A DNA stretch of 64,000 nt from Micromonospora halotolerans (GCF_032108445.1 NZ_CP134876.1:2480001-2544000); one strand, 5' to 3'; positions 53,209 to 62,966 are shown, numbered from the stretch's first letter. Notes: a model not told the origin generated them from the letters alone. Program-made: numbers and translations.

Positions 53209-54225
53209 TCAGCCTCCGATCGCCGACATGGGGCGGGCGGGTTGCAGGAAGGTGGGGTCGTCGATGCCGTGCCCGGCCCGCTTGCCCCACATCGCGGCAC
53301 GCCAGCGGCGGGCCAGCTCCTCGTCGTCCGCCCCGGCGCGCAGTGCGCCGCGCAGGTCGGACTCCTCGGTGGCGAACAGACAGTTGCGGACCTGACCGTC
53401 GGCGGTGAGCCGGGTCCGGTCGCAGTCGCCGCAGAACGGCCGGGTCACGCTCGCGATCACGCCGACCCGGGCCGGACCACCGTCCACCAGCCAGGTCTCG
53501 GCCGGGGCGGCCCCCCGCTCGCCGGGATCGGCGGTCAACGCGAACTCGGCGCGCAGGGCGGCGAGGATCTCGTCGGCGACGACCATGGTCGACCGGTCCC
53601 AGCCGTGCTGGGCGTCCAGCGGCATCTGCTCGATGAACCGCAGCTCGTAGCCGTGGGCCAGGGCGAAGCGGAGCAGCGCGGGCGCCTCGTCGTCGTTGAC
53701 CCCGCGCATCAGCACGGTGTTGATCTTCACCGGGGTCAGCCCGGCCGCCGCCGCGCCGGCCAGCCCGGCCAGCACGTCGGCGTGCCGGTCCCGACGCGTC
53801 AGGTCGGCGAACCGCGCGCGGTCCAGGGTGTCCAGCGAGACGTTGACCCGGTCCAGCCCGGCGGCGCGCAGGGTGGGCGCGAGGCGGTCCAGGCCGATGC
53901 CGTTGGTGGTCAGCGAGATGCGCGGGCGGGGCTCCAGCGCGGCCACCGCCGACACGATGCGGGGCAGGCCGGGCCGGATCAGCGGCTCGCCGCCGGTGAA
54001 GCGGACCTCGGTGACGCCGAGCCGCTGCACGGCCACCCGGATCAGCCGGACGATCTCGTCGTCGTCGAGCAGCTGCGGCCCGGCCAGCCACGGCAGCCCT
54101 TCGGCGGGCATGCAGTAGGTGCAGCGCAGGTTGCACTTGTCGGTCAGCGAGACCCGGAGGTCCCGGGCGATCCGGCCGTAGCGGTCGACGAGGACCCCGT
54201 CGGTCGTCGTCGGGGCGGCGGTCAC
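53209..54225 (-). CDS. moaA: GTP 3',8-cyclase MoaA
   Basis: A 338-residue radical SAM enzyme for the first step of molybdenum cofactor synthesis. The SAM cluster motif is CNLRCTYC, followed by [10 protein letters not shown]. The second cluster is in [10 protein letters not shown]...NCLF, and the C-terminus ends in the catalytic GG (SAIGG). GTG 54225 overlaps the stop of the fructosamine kinase gene (GTGA). Confidence 0.96.
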   Translation of the reverse strand: MTAAPTTTDGVLVDRYGRIARDLRVSLTDKCNLRCTYCMPAEGLPWLAGPQLLDDDEIVRLIRVAVQRLGVTEVRFTGGEPLIRPGLPRIVSAVAALEPRPRISLTTNGIGLDRLAPTLRAAGLDRVNVSLDTLDRARFADLTRRDRHADVLAGLAGAAAAGLTPVKINTVLMRGVNDDEAPALLRFALAHGYELRFIEQMPLDAQHGWDRSTMVVADEILAALRAEFALTADPGERGAAPAETWLVDGGPARVGVIASVTRPFCGDCDRTRLTADGQVRNCLFATEESDLRGALRAGADDEELARRWRAAMWGKRAGHGIDDPTFLQPARPMSAIGG

Positions 54226-55136
54226 CCGTCGACCGTAGCGCGTCCGGCGCCGCGCAGTGCGGCGCGGGCGACGGAGTCCACCGCCGACCGGTACGCGGCC
54301 CCGAACAGCGCGGTGTGCACCAGCAGCAGGTGGAGCTGGTGCAGCGGCACCCGCTCCCGCCAGCCGTCGGCCAGCGGCCACGCCTCCCGGTAGGCGGCCG
54401 TGATCCGGTCGAGGTGCGGCGGGCCGCCGAAGAGGGCGAGCTGGGCCAGGTCGGTCTCCCGGTGGCCGCCGTGCGCGGCGGGGTCCACCAGCCAGACCCG
54501 GTCGTCGATGCCCCACAGGAGGTTGCCGGGCCACAGGTCGCCGTGGATCCGGGCCGCCGGCTCGTCGCCGCCGAACTCGGCGATCCGGTCGATCAGCTCC
54601 TCGACCGGGCGGGTCTCCGCCGTGGTGAGCGCGCCGTTGTCGACCGACATCCGCAGGTAGGGCAGCAGCCGTCGCTGCGCGAACCACGCCGACCAGGGAC
54701 CCGGGTCGGGCGTGTTGTCCTGCGGCAGCGCGCCGATGAACCCGGGCCACTCGGCGCCGAAGGCGGGGGCGCCGGCCCGGTGCAGCCCGGCCAGCTCCCG
54801 GCCGAACAGCTCGGCCGCCTCCGGCGTCGGCTCGCCGGGCTCGACCCAGTCGAGCGCCAGCAACTCGGGCAGCGCCACCACCACCTCCGGTACGGCGACC
54901 GTGCCGGCCTCGCGCAGCCAGCGCAGCCCGGCCGCCTCGGCGGTGAAGAAGCCCTCGGGCGCGGCCCGTTCCGCGTGCTCGGGCCAGGTCTTGGCGAAGA
55001 CCGAGTGCCCGTCGTCCAGGGTGAGCCGGGACGCGGCGCAGATGTCCCCGCCGGAGACCGGGGTCTCCCGGATCCGCTGGTGGGTCAGGAAGGTCGGCAG
55101 GTGCTCCGGGTGTGCCCGCAGGTACGCCAGGTCCAT
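54222..55136 (-). CDS. fructosamine kinase-family protein
   Basis: A 304-residue kinase-fold protein. [22 protein letters not shown] covers the nucleotide-binding strands, [13 protein letters not shown] the catalytic loop and [17 protein letters not shown] the metal-binding motif. The family phosphorylates ketoamines on glycated proteins. It is translationally coupled to moaA by a GTGA overlap. TACGTT ends 6 nt before the ATG, suggesting a leaderless start for the kinase-moaA-moaD operon. Confidence 0.9.
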   Translation of the reverse strand: MDLAYLRAHPEHLPTFLTHQRIRETPVSGGDICAASRLTLDDGHSVFAKTWPEHAERAAPEGFFTAEAAGLRWLREAGTVAVPEVVVALPELLALDWVEPGEPTPEAAELFGRELAGLHRAGAPAFGAEWPGFIGALPQDNTPDPGPWSAWFAQRRLLPYLRMSVDNGALTTAETRPVEELIDRIAEFGGDEPAARIHGDLWPGNLLWGIDDRVWLVDPAAHGGHRETDLAQLALFGGPPHLDRITAAYREAWPLADGWRERVPLHQLHLLLVHTALFGAAYRSAVDSVARAALRGAGRATVDG

Positions 55137-55231
55137 GAGCGCAACGTAGCCGGTCCGCGCGGCCGGCGCGGGCCGTGCACGGCTCAGCGGCGTGCCGTTC
55201 CTCGCCCACCTGGCCCGATACTCTCCGTGTC

Positions 55232-55257
55232 TGTGGACAACCCGCGTGTCGTCCACA
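55232..55257. promoter_or_regulatory. inverted pair of DnaA boxes at the DUF4192 promoter
   Basis: TGTGGACAA (55232-55240), the reverse of the consensus TTGTCCACA, faces TCGTCCACA (55249-55257), one mismatch from consensus. A -10-like TACTCT (55219-55224) ends just before them, so bound DnaA would sit at the transcription start. Confidence 0.6.
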
Positions 55258-55298
55258 GGGCCTGTCGGGCCGGCACCCGTGCGCCGCACGCTCCCGGC

Positions 55299-56309
55299 AT
55301 GAACTCCACGGAGCGTCCCCGCCTCGCCGTCCGCTCGCCCGCCGACCTCGTGGCCGCCGTGCCGTACCTGCTCGGCTTCCATCCCGCCGACAGCGTCGTG
55401 GTGGTGGCGGTGCGCGGCCGGCGGGTCGTCTTCGCGGCGCGGGGCGACCTGCCCGAGCCGGGCAGCGACCCGCGTCCGGCCGCGCGGCACCTGGCCGAGG
55501 TGGTGGCCCGCCAGGGCGCCGACGCCGCCACCGTGCTCGGCTACGGCCCGGCCGCCCGGGTCACCGGCGCGGTCGACGCGGTCGGCGAGGCTCTGGACCA
55601 GGCCGGGCTCGTCGTCCTCGACGCGCTCCGAGTGACCGAGGGGCGCTGGTGGTCCTACCTCTGCGCCGAGCCGGCCTGCTGCCCGCCCGAGGGCACCCCC
55701 TACGACCCGGCGGCCAGCCAGATCAGCGCGGCGGCCGTCTTCGCCGGTCAGGTCGCCCTGCCCGACCGTGCCGCGCTGGCCGCGCAGGTGGCCCCGATCG
55801 CCGGGCCGGTCCGGGTGGCCATGCGCCGTGCCACCGCCCGGGCCCACGACCGCCTGGCCGGGCTCGCCGGAGACCCTCCCGTCAGGTCCGCGGGGGTGGC
55901 GGCGGTGCGCGGCGCGTTCCGGCGGCACCGGCGCGGCGAGCGCCTGGGCGACGACGAGGTGGCCTGGTTGACCGTCCTCCTCACCCACCTCCCGGTCCGC
56001 GACCACGCCTGGTCCCGCACCGACGGCCGGAACGCCGACATCGGTCTCTGGACCGACGTGCTGCGCCGGGCCGAGCCGGAGCTGATCGCCGCCCCGGGTT
56101 GCCTCCTGGCCTTCGCCGCCTGGCGGGCCGGGCACGGCGCCCTGGCGGCGGTCGCCCTGGAACGGGTGCTCGCCGCACATCCCGGCTACCCGCTCGCCGT
56201 GCTCCTCGACGACGCGCTCCGCCGCGGGCTGTCCCCGTCCGAGCTGGACGGCTGGCCGGCGACCGCGGGCACGGTGCTGCGCCGCCGGCGGCGCCGTCCT
56301 CACCGGTGA
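55299..56309 (+). CDS. DUF4192 domain protein
   Basis: A 336-residue protein of a conserved actinobacterial family of unknown function. The diagnostic N-terminal segment is [24 protein letters not shown]. It is soluble, Ala/Arg-rich and ends in an Arg-rich tail. ATG 55299 precedes the domain closely. Divergent from the kinase-moaA operon across a region with DnaA boxes. Confidence 0.9.
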   Translation: MNSTERPRLAVRSPADLVAAVPYLLGFHPADSVVVVAVRGRRVVFAARGDLPEPGSDPRPAARHLAEVVARQGADAATVLGYGPAARVTGAVDAVGEALDQAGLVVLDALRVTEGRWWSYLCAEPACCPPEGTPYDPAASQISAAAVFAGQVALPDRAALAAQVAPIAGPVRVAMRRATARAHDRLAGLAGDPPVRSAGVAAVRGAFRRHRRGERLGDDEVAWLTVLLTHLPVRDHAWSRTDGRNADIGLWTDVLRRAEPELIAAPGCLLAFAAWRAGHGALAAVALERVLAAHPGYPLAVLLDDALRRGLSPSELDGWPATAGTVLRRRRRRPHR

Positions 56310-56314
56310 CCGGC

Positions 56315-57169
56315 TCAGCCGGGCACGCGCTGCGCCCCGGTGTAGACGTTCATGGTCCCGCCGCGCAGGAAGCCGACCAGCGTCATCCCGGCCTCCTCGG
56401 CCAGGTCGGCGGCGAGCGTGCTGGGCGCGGAGACCGCGGCGAGCAGCGGGACGCCGGCCATCCACGCCTTCTGGGTCAGCTCGAAGCTCGCCCGGCCGGA
56501 CACCAGCAGCAGATGCCCGGCCAGCGGCAGCCGGCGTTCCCGCACGGCCCAGCCGACCACCTTGTCCACCGCGTTGTGCCGGCCGACGTCCTCGCGCAGC
56601 ACCACCAGCTCACCGTCGGCGGTGAAGAGGCCGGCCGCGTGCAGGCCGCCGGTGCGGTCGAAGGCGCGCTGGGCGGCGCGCAACCGATCGGGCAGCCCGG
56701 CGAGCAGTTCGGCGGTCACCGCCAGCGGATCGTCGCGGACGGCGAACTGCGAGCGGGTCCGGACGGAGTCGATGCTCGCCTTGCCGCAGACCCCGCACGA
56801 GCTGGTGGTGTAGAAGTTCCGGGCCGGGTCGGTGACGGGCTCCGGCACTCCGGGGGCCAGCACCACGTCGACCACGTTGTAGGTGTTGGGGGTCTCCGCC
56901 CCGGCGCAGAGCTGCGCGGTGCGCACGTCGTCGGTCGACCGGATCAGCCCCTCGGTGAGCAGGAAGCCGATCGCCAGGTCCAGGTCGTCGCCGGGGGTGC
57001 GCATGGTCACCGCGAGCGGCTTGCGCCGGCCGGGGCCCGGCGGGCCCACCCGGATCTCCAGCGGCTCCTCCACGGCCAGCGTGTCCGGTCGGCGGATCCG
57101 CGCCCGCCCGTCGGCCGCCGCGTCGAGGTCGATCCGGAGCACGCCCCGCCGGTCAGTCGCCCGTCCCAT
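56315..57169 (-). CDS. fdhD: formate dehydrogenase accessory sulfurtransferase FdhD
   Basis: A 284-residue protein that transfers sulfur to the molybdenum cofactor of formate dehydrogenase. The CGVC motif in [13 protein letters not shown] and the C-terminal [13 protein letters not shown] are typical. It implies a formate dehydrogenase elsewhere; none is in this window. An ATG at 57178 is a possible alternative start. Divergent from mobA. Confidence 0.94.
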   Translation of the reverse strand: MGRATDRRGVLRIDLDAAADGRARIRRPDTLAVEEPLEIRVGPPGPGRRKPLAVTMRTPGDDLDLAIGFLLTEGLIRSTDDVRTAQLCAGAETPNTYNVVDVVLAPGVPEPVTDPARNFYTTSSCGVCGKASIDSVRTRSQFAVRDDPLAVTAELLAGLPDRLRAAQRAFDRTGGLHAAGLFTADGELVVLREDVGRHNAVDKVVGWAVRERRLPLAGHLLLVSGRASFELTQKAWMAGVPLLAAVSAPSTLAADLAEEAGMTLVGFLRGGTMNVYTGAQRVPG

Positions 57170-57235
57170 GCCGCCCATCCTGCCCCGCGCCCCGGCCCAC
57201 CCGCACGGCGACGCCGCCGCGGTTACCGTGGGCCG

Positions 57236-57835
57236 GTGACGGCGTACGCGGCGGTGGTGCTCTCGGGCGGCGCGGCCCGCCGGATGGGCGGGGTGGACAA
57301 GCCGGCCCGGCCGGTCGGCGGCCGGCCCATGCTGCACCGGGTGCTGGCGGCGGTGGCCGACGCGGGCGAGCGGATCGTGGTCGGCCCGGCCGGCCCGGTG
57401 CCCGAGGGGGTCCGGGTGACCCGCGAGGAGCCGCCCGGCGGCGGCCCGGTGGCCGGGACCGCGGCGGGGTTGGCCCTGCTCGACCCCGGCACCAGCACCG
57501 TCGCCCTGCTCGCGGCCGACCTGCCGCTGCTCACGCCTGCGGCGGTGGCCGAGCTGCGGAGCGCCCTCGACGGCTCGGCCGCCGGGGTGGCCTGCTACGT
57601 CGACGACGGGGGCCGCCGGCAGCAGCTCTGCGCGGTGTGGCGGGTGAGCGCGCTCCGCGCCGCGCTGGACCGGCTCGCCGCCCAACGGGGCGGCACGGTC
57701 GACGGGGCGCCGGTGCGCGGGCTGCTGGCCGGCACGACGGTGCGGGAGGTGTCCTGGTCCGGGTCCGGGCCGCCGCCGTGGTTCGACTGCGACACTGACG
57801 AGGACGTACGCCGGGCCGAGGAGTGGACGAGATGA
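57236..57835 (+). CDS. mobA: molybdenum cofactor guanylyltransferase
   Basis: A 199-residue nucleotidyltransferase that attaches GMP to molybdopterin. The GTP loop is [17 protein letters not shown] and the second motif is [19 protein letters not shown] ends 6 nt before the GTG, suggesting a leaderless transcript. It overlaps the DUF6457 gene by 4 bp. A bis-MGD cofactor fits the presence of fdhD. Confidence 0.9.
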   Translation: MTAYAAVVLSGGAARRMGGVDKPARPVGGRPMLHRVLAAVADAGERIVVGPAGPVPEGVRVTREEPPGGGPVAGTAAGLALLDPGTSTVALLAADLPLLTPAAVAELRSALDGSAAGVACYVDDGGRRQQLCAVWRVSALRAALDRLAAQRGGTVDGAPVRGLLAGTTVREVSWSGSGPPPWFDCDTDEDVRRAEEWTR

Positions 57836-58089
57836 GCGTGATGGACGACTGGGTCACGGCGGCCTGCGCCGAGCTGGGGCTGGACCCGGCCGAGGTGCCG
57901 GTGCCGACCGTGCTCGACCTGGCCAAGGATGTGGCGCACCAGGTGCTGCGGCCGGGAGCGCCGGTGACCGCGTACCTGCTGGGGATGGCCGTGGGGCGCG
58001 GCGCGGACCCGGCCGCGGCGGCCGCCCGGCTCGGCGCGCTGGCCGGCACGTGGCCCGTGGAGCTGGACGGGACCGCCCCCGCCGACTAG
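57832..58089 (+). CDS. DUF6457 protein, coupled to mobA
   Basis: An 85-residue helical protein ([31 protein letters not shown]). The same domain is often fused to the C-terminus of MobA in actinobacteria; here the two are separate genes overlapping as ATGA. GAGGAG lies upstream of ATG 57832. Probably an accessory to MobA; function not established. Confidence 0.85.
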   Translation: MSVMDDWVTAACAELGLDPAEVPVPTVLDLAKDVAHQVLRPGAPVTAYLLGMAVGRGADPAAAAARLGALAGTWPVELDGTAPAD

Positions 58090-58177
58090 GGCCTCCCGGC
58101 CCGCTGTCCGATGCCGGTCGGGGTGATTGGGCCCCCATCGTCCGTGGGTAGGGTGGCGAGGACGGACGGAGGCGATC

Positions 58178-59278
58178 ATGACGGCAGACCACCCCTCGGC
58201 GCCGGCTGGTGAGCCCGCCGGCGCGACGCCGGAGCAGCACGAGTCGATCCTGCTGGACGAGCCGACCACGGCCGACCTGCGGGCCAAGGTGACCGAGGCC
58301 TGGCGGGAGTTCGCTCGCGCGCTGGCCGACCGGCTGCGCGGGCTGCCCGCCGGCGCGCACCTGGAGGTCACCCTCGACCCGACCGCCTCCGGCACCGGTG
58401 ACGCCGTCTACTCGGTGAGCGTGGACGCGGGCGAGGAGGGCCGCCTGTCGGCGCGGGCCGTCGGCAACGCGACCCTGCCGCAGGGCTACCGGCTGGACCG
58501 GGCCGCGGTGGCCGACATGATCGCGCTCGGCTGGTCCCCGCCCGGCGTGGTGGCGGGCTCCGGTGAGCAGTTCGGCCTGGACTGCCTCGCCGACGAGGCC
58601 ACCCGGTTGTCGGCCGTGCTGTCCCGGACCCTTCGCGACGTCTACGGCGCCCCGCACCCCGCCTTCCTGGTCTACCTGGTCCACGACGCCGATGGGGAGC
58701 CGCTGCCGGAGGAACCGCTCGGCACCGCGCGCAGCGAGTTCGGCCCGGACCGCGACGTGGAGGCCGACCTCGACGAGGCGCTGGCGGCCGCGGCCGCCGC
58801 CCAGGCGGGTGAGAACGACGTGCTGGCCCTGGAGGAGCGGGTCCGCACGGTCGTCTCCACGATGCTGAAGTCCAAGGCCGACCAGGTGCAGGTCGACTCG
58901 GACGGCGACATCAACATCCGTGCCGGCTCGGCGATGGTCTTCGTGCGGGTCCGCGACAATCCGCCCCTGGTCGACGTCTTCTCGCCGGTGCTCACCGAGG
59001 TCGAGCCGACCGAGCGTCTCTACGTGAAGCTCTCCGAGCTGACCAACCGGATGCCGATCGGCCGGCTCTACTGCGCCGACGACACGGTGTGGGCCTCGAT
59101 CCCGGTGTTCGGCCGCAACTTCCAGGCCACCCACCTGATGCTCGCCGTGCAGGTGATGACCGGGCTGGCCGACGAGCTGGACGACCGGTTGCACGGGGAG
59201 TTCGGCGGCAAGCGCTTCTTCGGCGAGGGGGACAAGCCGGCCCGCAGCCAGGAGCACCGCACCGGCATGTACCTCTGA
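58178..59278 (+). CDS. two-domain chaperone-fold protein (TY-Chap/YbjN-like)
   Basis: A 366-residue soluble protein with two alpha/beta halves. The first (about 30-195) resembles TY-Chap, and the second (about 225-355; DGDINIRAGSAMVFVRVRDNPPLVDVFSPVL) resembles the YbjN/CesT-like chaperone fold. The linker is Glu/Ala-rich. Partner unknown. A TAGGGT box (58149-58154) and a GGAGG site precede ATG 58178. Confidence 0.75.
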   Translation: MTADHPSAPAGEPAGATPEQHESILLDEPTTADLRAKVTEAWREFARALADRLRGLPAGAHLEVTLDPTASGTGDAVYSVSVDAGEEGRLSARAVGNATLPQGYRLDRAAVADMIALGWSPPGVVAGSGEQFGLDCLADEATRLSAVLSRTLRDVYGAPHPAFLVYLVHDADGEPLPEEPLGTARSEFGPDRDVEADLDEALAAAAAAQAGENDVLALEERVRTVVSTMLKSKADQVQVDSDGDINIRAGSAMVFVRVRDNPPLVDVFSPVLTEVEPTERLYVKLSELTNRMPIGRLYCADDTVWASIPVFGRNFQATHLMLAVQVMTGLADELDDRLHGEFGGKRFFGEGDKPARSQEHRTGMYL

Positions 59279-59302
59279 CGGCGGCGGCACGGCGCGGCGG
59301 CG

Positions 59303-60259
59303 TCAGCGGACGTCGAGGAGGGTCTTGCCGACCGTGGCCCGGGACTGGATGGCGGCGTGCGCGTCGGCGGCCCGCTCCAGCGGGAACCGCTGCCCGATCA
59401 GTGGCCGGAGCCGGCCGGCGGCCCCCTCGGCGAGCGCCTGTTCGGTGAGGGCGCGCAGCTCCTCGGGGGTGCCGCGGGGGCGGAGCAGGGTCACCCCTCG
59501 GGCGGCGGCCTCGGCCTCGGGCACGTCCGCCCAGGCGCCGCCGGCGAGCCCGAAGCTGACCATCCGACCGCCCCGGTCGAGCAGGTCGAAGGCCGACCGG
59601 GCGAGCGGCCCGCCCACCCCGTCGAAGACCACGTCCACCCCGCCGACGGCCGCCCGGACCCGGTCGGTCCAGCCCGGCTCCCGGTAGTCGACCACCGGGT
59701 CGAGGCCGCGCTCGCGCAGCAGGGCGACCTTGCGGGGGCCGCCGGCCGCGGCGACGACCCGGGTGCCGGCCGCCGTGGCGAGCTGGGTGAGCAGGCCGCC
59801 CACGCCGCCGGCCGCCGCCTCGACCAGCACCCGCTCGCCGGGCCGCAGCGCGGCCGCCCGGGCCAGCATGAGCGCGGTCCGGCCGTCCGCGAGCAGCGCC
59901 ACGGCCGCGTCCAGCGGCAGCCCGTCCGGTACGGGGATCGGCGCGCCCTGGTCCACCGCCACGCGCTCGGCGTACGCGCCGGTGCCGCCGGTGGTGCTGA
60001 CCACCCGCCGGCCGAGCAGGGCCGGGTCCGCGCCGGGGCCGACCGCGGTGATCGTCCCGCCGACGCCGTTGCCGGGGATCACCGGCAGGGCCGCGGTGAC
60101 CGGGCCGAACCCGGTCGCCCGGAACATCGTCTCGACGAAGGTGATGTTCGCGTGCGCCACCTCGACGAGCACCTGCCCCGGGCCGGGCTCCGGATCCGGC
60201 GCCGGTCCGGGGACCAGCACCTCCGGACCGCCGAACTCCCGTAGCCACACCGCCCGCAC
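59303..60259 (-). CDS. zinc-independent quinone oxidoreductase-type MDR
   Basis: A 318-residue medium-chain dehydrogenase. The N-terminus (VRAVWLREFGGPEVL) and the NADPH motif VEAAAGGVGGLLTQLA are those of the QOR branch, and the catalytic and structural zinc cysteines of alcohol dehydrogenases are absent. GTG 60259 follows GGGAGGCGAC. Substrate unknown. Sixty-four bp downstream of the Lrp gene on the same strand. Confidence 0.9.
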   Translation of the reverse strand: MRAVWLREFGGPEVLVPGPAPDPEPGPGQVLVEVAHANITFVETMFRATGFGPVTAALPVIPGNGVGGTITAVGPGADPALLGRRVVSTTGGTGAYAERVAVDQGAPIPVPDGLPLDAAVALLADGRTALMLARAAALRPGERVLVEAAAGGVGGLLTQLATAAGTRVVAAAGGPRKVALLRERGLDPVVDYREPGWTDRVRAAVGGVDVVFDGVGGPLARSAFDLLDRGGRMVSFGLAGGAWADVPEAEAAARGVTLLRPRGTPEELRALTEQALAEGAAGRLRPLIGQRFPLERAADAHAAIQSRATVGKTLLDVR

Positions 60260-60323
60260 GTCGCCTCCCGCTGTCGTTTCCGGAACGTCCCGGTCCAGTT
60301 GACGACCTGAAGTGCGGTTCAGG

Positions 60324-60782
60324 TCAAGGGGAGGAGGGGCCGACGCCGGGGGACTCGACCAGCCGGGAGAGGACGATGGTGCTGCGGGACGAGGTGACGA
60401 AGGACTCGGCCCGCAGCCGCTCCAGCGCTTCCTCCAGGTGCGCGATGTCGGCGGCCCGCAGGTGCACGAGGGCGTCCGCCTCACCGGAGACCGTGTACGC
60501 GCCGACCACCTCGGGATGCCGCCGGGCGGCGGCGCCGATCTGGGCGGGGGTGGTCCGGCCGGCGCAGAACAGCTCGACGAACGCCTCGGTGGTCCAGCCG
60601 ACGGCGGCCGGGTCGACGACCGCGGTGAAGCCCCGGATGACCCCCGCCGATCGGAGTCGGTCGACCCGGCGCTTGACGGCGGGGGCGGAGAGTGACACCC
60701 GCGTGCCGATGTCCGCGTACGAGGCGCGGGCATCCGCCACGAGCAACGCAATGATTCGCTGGTCGACCGCGTCTATCTGCAA
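60324..60782 (-). CDS. Lrp/AsnC-family regulator
   Basis: A 152-residue feast/famine regulator. The N-terminal helix-turn-helix reads DAVDQRIIALLVADARASYADIGTRVSLSAPAVKRRVDRL, and the RAM domain follows. The TTG at 60782 has GAGGCGG upstream. It is divergent from ddaH and probably controls it in response to an amino acid such as arginine or ornithine. Confidence 0.92.
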   Translation of the reverse strand: MQIDAVDQRIIALLVADARASYADIGTRVSLSAPAVKRRVDRLRSAGVIRGFTAVVDPAAVGWTTEAFVELFCAGRTTPAQIGAAARRHPEVVGAYTVSGEADALVHLRAADIAHLEEALERLRAESFVTSSRSTIVLSRLVESPGVGPSSP

Positions 60783-60850
60783 CGTTCCGCCTCTGGGAAG
60801 CAATGGTTGTGGCTGTTACCAAAGTTGTACCGTACCTACTCTTGGTGACC

Positions 60851-61675
60851 GTGAACCAGCAGCGAGTCCCGCGAAAGCGGACATATCTCATGTGCTCGCC
60901 CGAGCACTTCGCGGTCGAGTACGCGATCAACCCGTGGATGGATGTGACCGCCCCGGTCGACGCCGAGCTGGCGGTCAAGCAGTGGGACCGCCTGCGCGAG
61001 ACCCTGGTCGGCCTCGGCCACGAGGTGCACCTGCTCACCCCCGGGCGCGGGCTGCCGGACATGGTCTTCGCCGCCAACGGCGCGTTCGTGGTGGACGGCA
61101 CGGTCTACGGCGCCCAGTTCAAGCACGAGCAGCGGGCCGCCGAGGCCGCCGCGCACCGGGCGTTCTACGAGGAGAACGGCTGGCGGTTCATCGCGCCGAG
61201 CGAGACCAACGAGGGTGAGGGTGACTTCGCCTACGTGCCGGAGGCGCACGGCGGGCTGATCCTCGCCGGCCACGGGTTCCGCACCGAGCTGGCCGCGCAC
61301 GCAGAGGCGCAGGAGGCGCTCAACCGGCCGGTGGTCTCGCTGCGCCTGGTGGACCCGCGCTTCTACCACCTGGATGTGGCGCTCGCCTCGATCGACGACG
61401 AGAACATCGTCTACTACCCGGGCGCCTTCTCGGCGGCCAGCCAGAAGGTGCTCACCCAGCTCTTCCCCGACGCGGTGGTCGCGGACGACGAGGACGCCCT
61501 GGCCTTCGGCCTCAACCTGGTCAGCGACGGGCTCAACGTCGTGCTGAACAGCGAGGCGACCCGGCTGGCCGGCAAGCTCAAGGCGGCCGGCTACCACCCG
61601 GTCCCGGTCGAGCTGGCCGAGCTGAAGAAGGGCGGCGGCAGCGTGAAGTGCTGCATCGCCGAGCTGCGCCACTGA
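60851..61675 (+). CDS. ddaH: dimethylargininase (arginine-modifying hydrolase)
   Basis: A 274-residue enzyme of the pentein superfamily. Catalytic features are NEGEGDF, the histidine in FYHLDVAL and the nucleophile in GSVKCCIAELRH. It hydrolyses methylated arginines to citrulline, or acts as a related ornithine/arginine enzyme. No ribosome site is seen. TACTCT (60837-60842) places the transcription start at the GTG at 60851, so I choose that over GTG 60845. Confidence 0.9.
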   Translation: MNQQRVPRKRTYLMCSPEHFAVEYAINPWMDVTAPVDAELAVKQWDRLRETLVGLGHEVHLLTPGRGLPDMVFAANGAFVVDGTVYGAQFKHEQRAAEAAAHRAFYEENGWRFIAPSETNEGEGDFAYVPEAHGGLILAGHGFRTELAAHAEAQEALNRPVVSLRLVDPRFYHLDVALASIDDENIVYYPGAFSAASQKVLTQLFPDAVVADDEDALAFGLNLVSDGLNVVLNSEATRLAGKLKAAGYHPVPVELAELKKGGGSVKCCIAELRH

Positions 61676-61683
61676 CCGCACGG

Positions 61684-61719
61684 GAACGGGCGGTCTCCCC
61701 GAGGGGAGGCCGCCCGTTT
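61684..61719. terminator. bidirectional terminator between ddaH and the binding protein gene
   Basis: AACGGGCGG (61685-61693) pairs with CCGCCCGTT (61710-61718) and CTCCCC with GGGGAG inside, with one mismatch and a short loop. The genes converge here. Confidence 0.85.
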
Positions 61720-61736
61720 CACGTACGCGGGGTGGA

Positions 61737-62966
61737 TCAGCCGAGCGTCGCCAGCTCGTTGATCACGACGTTGGCGAGTATCCGGCCGTCGAGCTGGACC
61801 TGGCGCAGGTACCACTTCTGCTGCGGGGTGCGCGACTGGTTGAACTGCCAGGCGCCGCGCGGGCTGTCGATCTGGCCGATCTTGCCGAGCGCCAGGTTGA
61901 CCTGCTGCGGGGTCGGGTTGTCACCGACCAGCCGGATCGCCTTGTTCAGCACCTGCGCGGCGTCGTACGAGGCCATCGCGTAGGTGGTGGGTGAGACGTT
62001 GTAGGTCTTGCGGTACGCCGAGGCGAACACCCGGTTGGCGGTGTTGTTCAGGTCGGCCGAGTAGTTCAGCGCGGTCTCGATGCCGTACTTCTCGATCAGC
62101 CCCCGCTCCTCGCCCTTCTCGCCGTCGTCGAGCTGGCCGAGCACGGTGCCCTCGGTGAGGAAGCCGGGCGCGTAGATGGGGCCCTTGTAGCCCTCGGCGT
62201 AGAGCTGCTTGACGAACTGCACGGCCTGCGCCCCGGAGTAGTGGCAGAAGACCACGTCGGGCGCGGGGCGCCGGTCCAGGGCCTTGCGGATCGAGCCCGC
62301 GTAGGCGCCCTTGCCGGGGTTGGGGTAGTCGGGGGTGAAGATCGGGTCGTCGGTCAGCCGGCGGCCACCCTGCTCGTAGCCGCGCCGGAGGCCGTCGATG
62401 ACGTCCCGGCTGCTCTGGCCCTGGGTGCCGAAGATGGCGATCTGGCTGGACGCGTCCAGCTTGTCCCGCAGGTACTGCCCGAGCGCCTCGCCCGGCTCGT
62501 TCAGCACGTAGGAGGTGCGCCAGATGTAGACGACGCTCTGCAGGCTGATGGGGGAGGCGTTGGAGCCGATCAGCGGCATCCGCGCCTGCTCCACGGCGTC
62601 CCGGATGCCGAGCATCACCGCGGAGCTGACCACGCCGGTGAGCGCCAGCACGCCCTCCTTGACCAGCCGGTCGACGGCGGCCTGGCCGGTCTTGGCGGTG
62701 TCGCCCTCCTCGGCCGGCACCAGCGTCACGGGGTGGCCGCCGAGTTGCCCCTCGTTGAGGGTGAGGAACGTCTGGAACCCGTTGGTGATCTCGTCCCCGA
62801 TGACCTTGTTCGGCCCACTGCCCGGGACGATCAGACCGATCTTGATCGGGCTGCCGGGCTTCGCCTCGTCGGCGGTGTCGGTTCCGGAGCCACAGCCCGC
62901 CGCCAGCCCGGTGGTACCCAGTGCGGCCAGCAGTTGTAGCGCCCGCCTGCGGTTCATCTGTGACAC
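61737..62966 (-). CDS. branched-chain amino acid-type ABC substrate-binding lipoprotein
   Basis: A 409-residue Leu/Ile/Val-binding-type (Peripla_BP_6) protein. A lipoprotein signal MNRRRALQLLAALGTTGL ends in the lipobox AAGC, and the mature part has IKIGLIVPGSGPNKVIGDEI and ALTGVVSSAVMLGI. GTG 62966 has GGGAAGGAAAT upstream, with ATG 62957 as an alternative. No permease or ATPase genes are adjacent, so it is an orphan binding protein within the window. Confidence 0.9.
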   Translation of the reverse strand: MSQMNRRRALQLLAALGTTGLAAGCGSGTDTADEAKPGSPIKIGLIVPGSGPNKVIGDEITNGFQTFLTLNEGQLGGHPVTLVPAEEGDTAKTGQAAVDRLVKEGVLALTGVVSSAVMLGIRDAVEQARMPLIGSNASPISLQSVVYIWRTSYVLNEPGEALGQYLRDKLDASSQIAIFGTQGQSSRDVIDGLRRGYEQGGRRLTDDPIFTPDYPNPGKGAYAGSIRKALDRRPAPDVVFCHYSGAQAVQFVKQLYAEGYKGPIYAPGFLTEGTVLGQLDDGEKGEERGLIEKYGIETALNYSADLNNTANRVFASAYRKTYNVSPTTYAMASYDAAQVLNKAIRLVGDNPTPQQVNLALGKIGQIDSPRGAWQFNQSRTPQQKWYLRQVQLDGRILANVVINELATLG

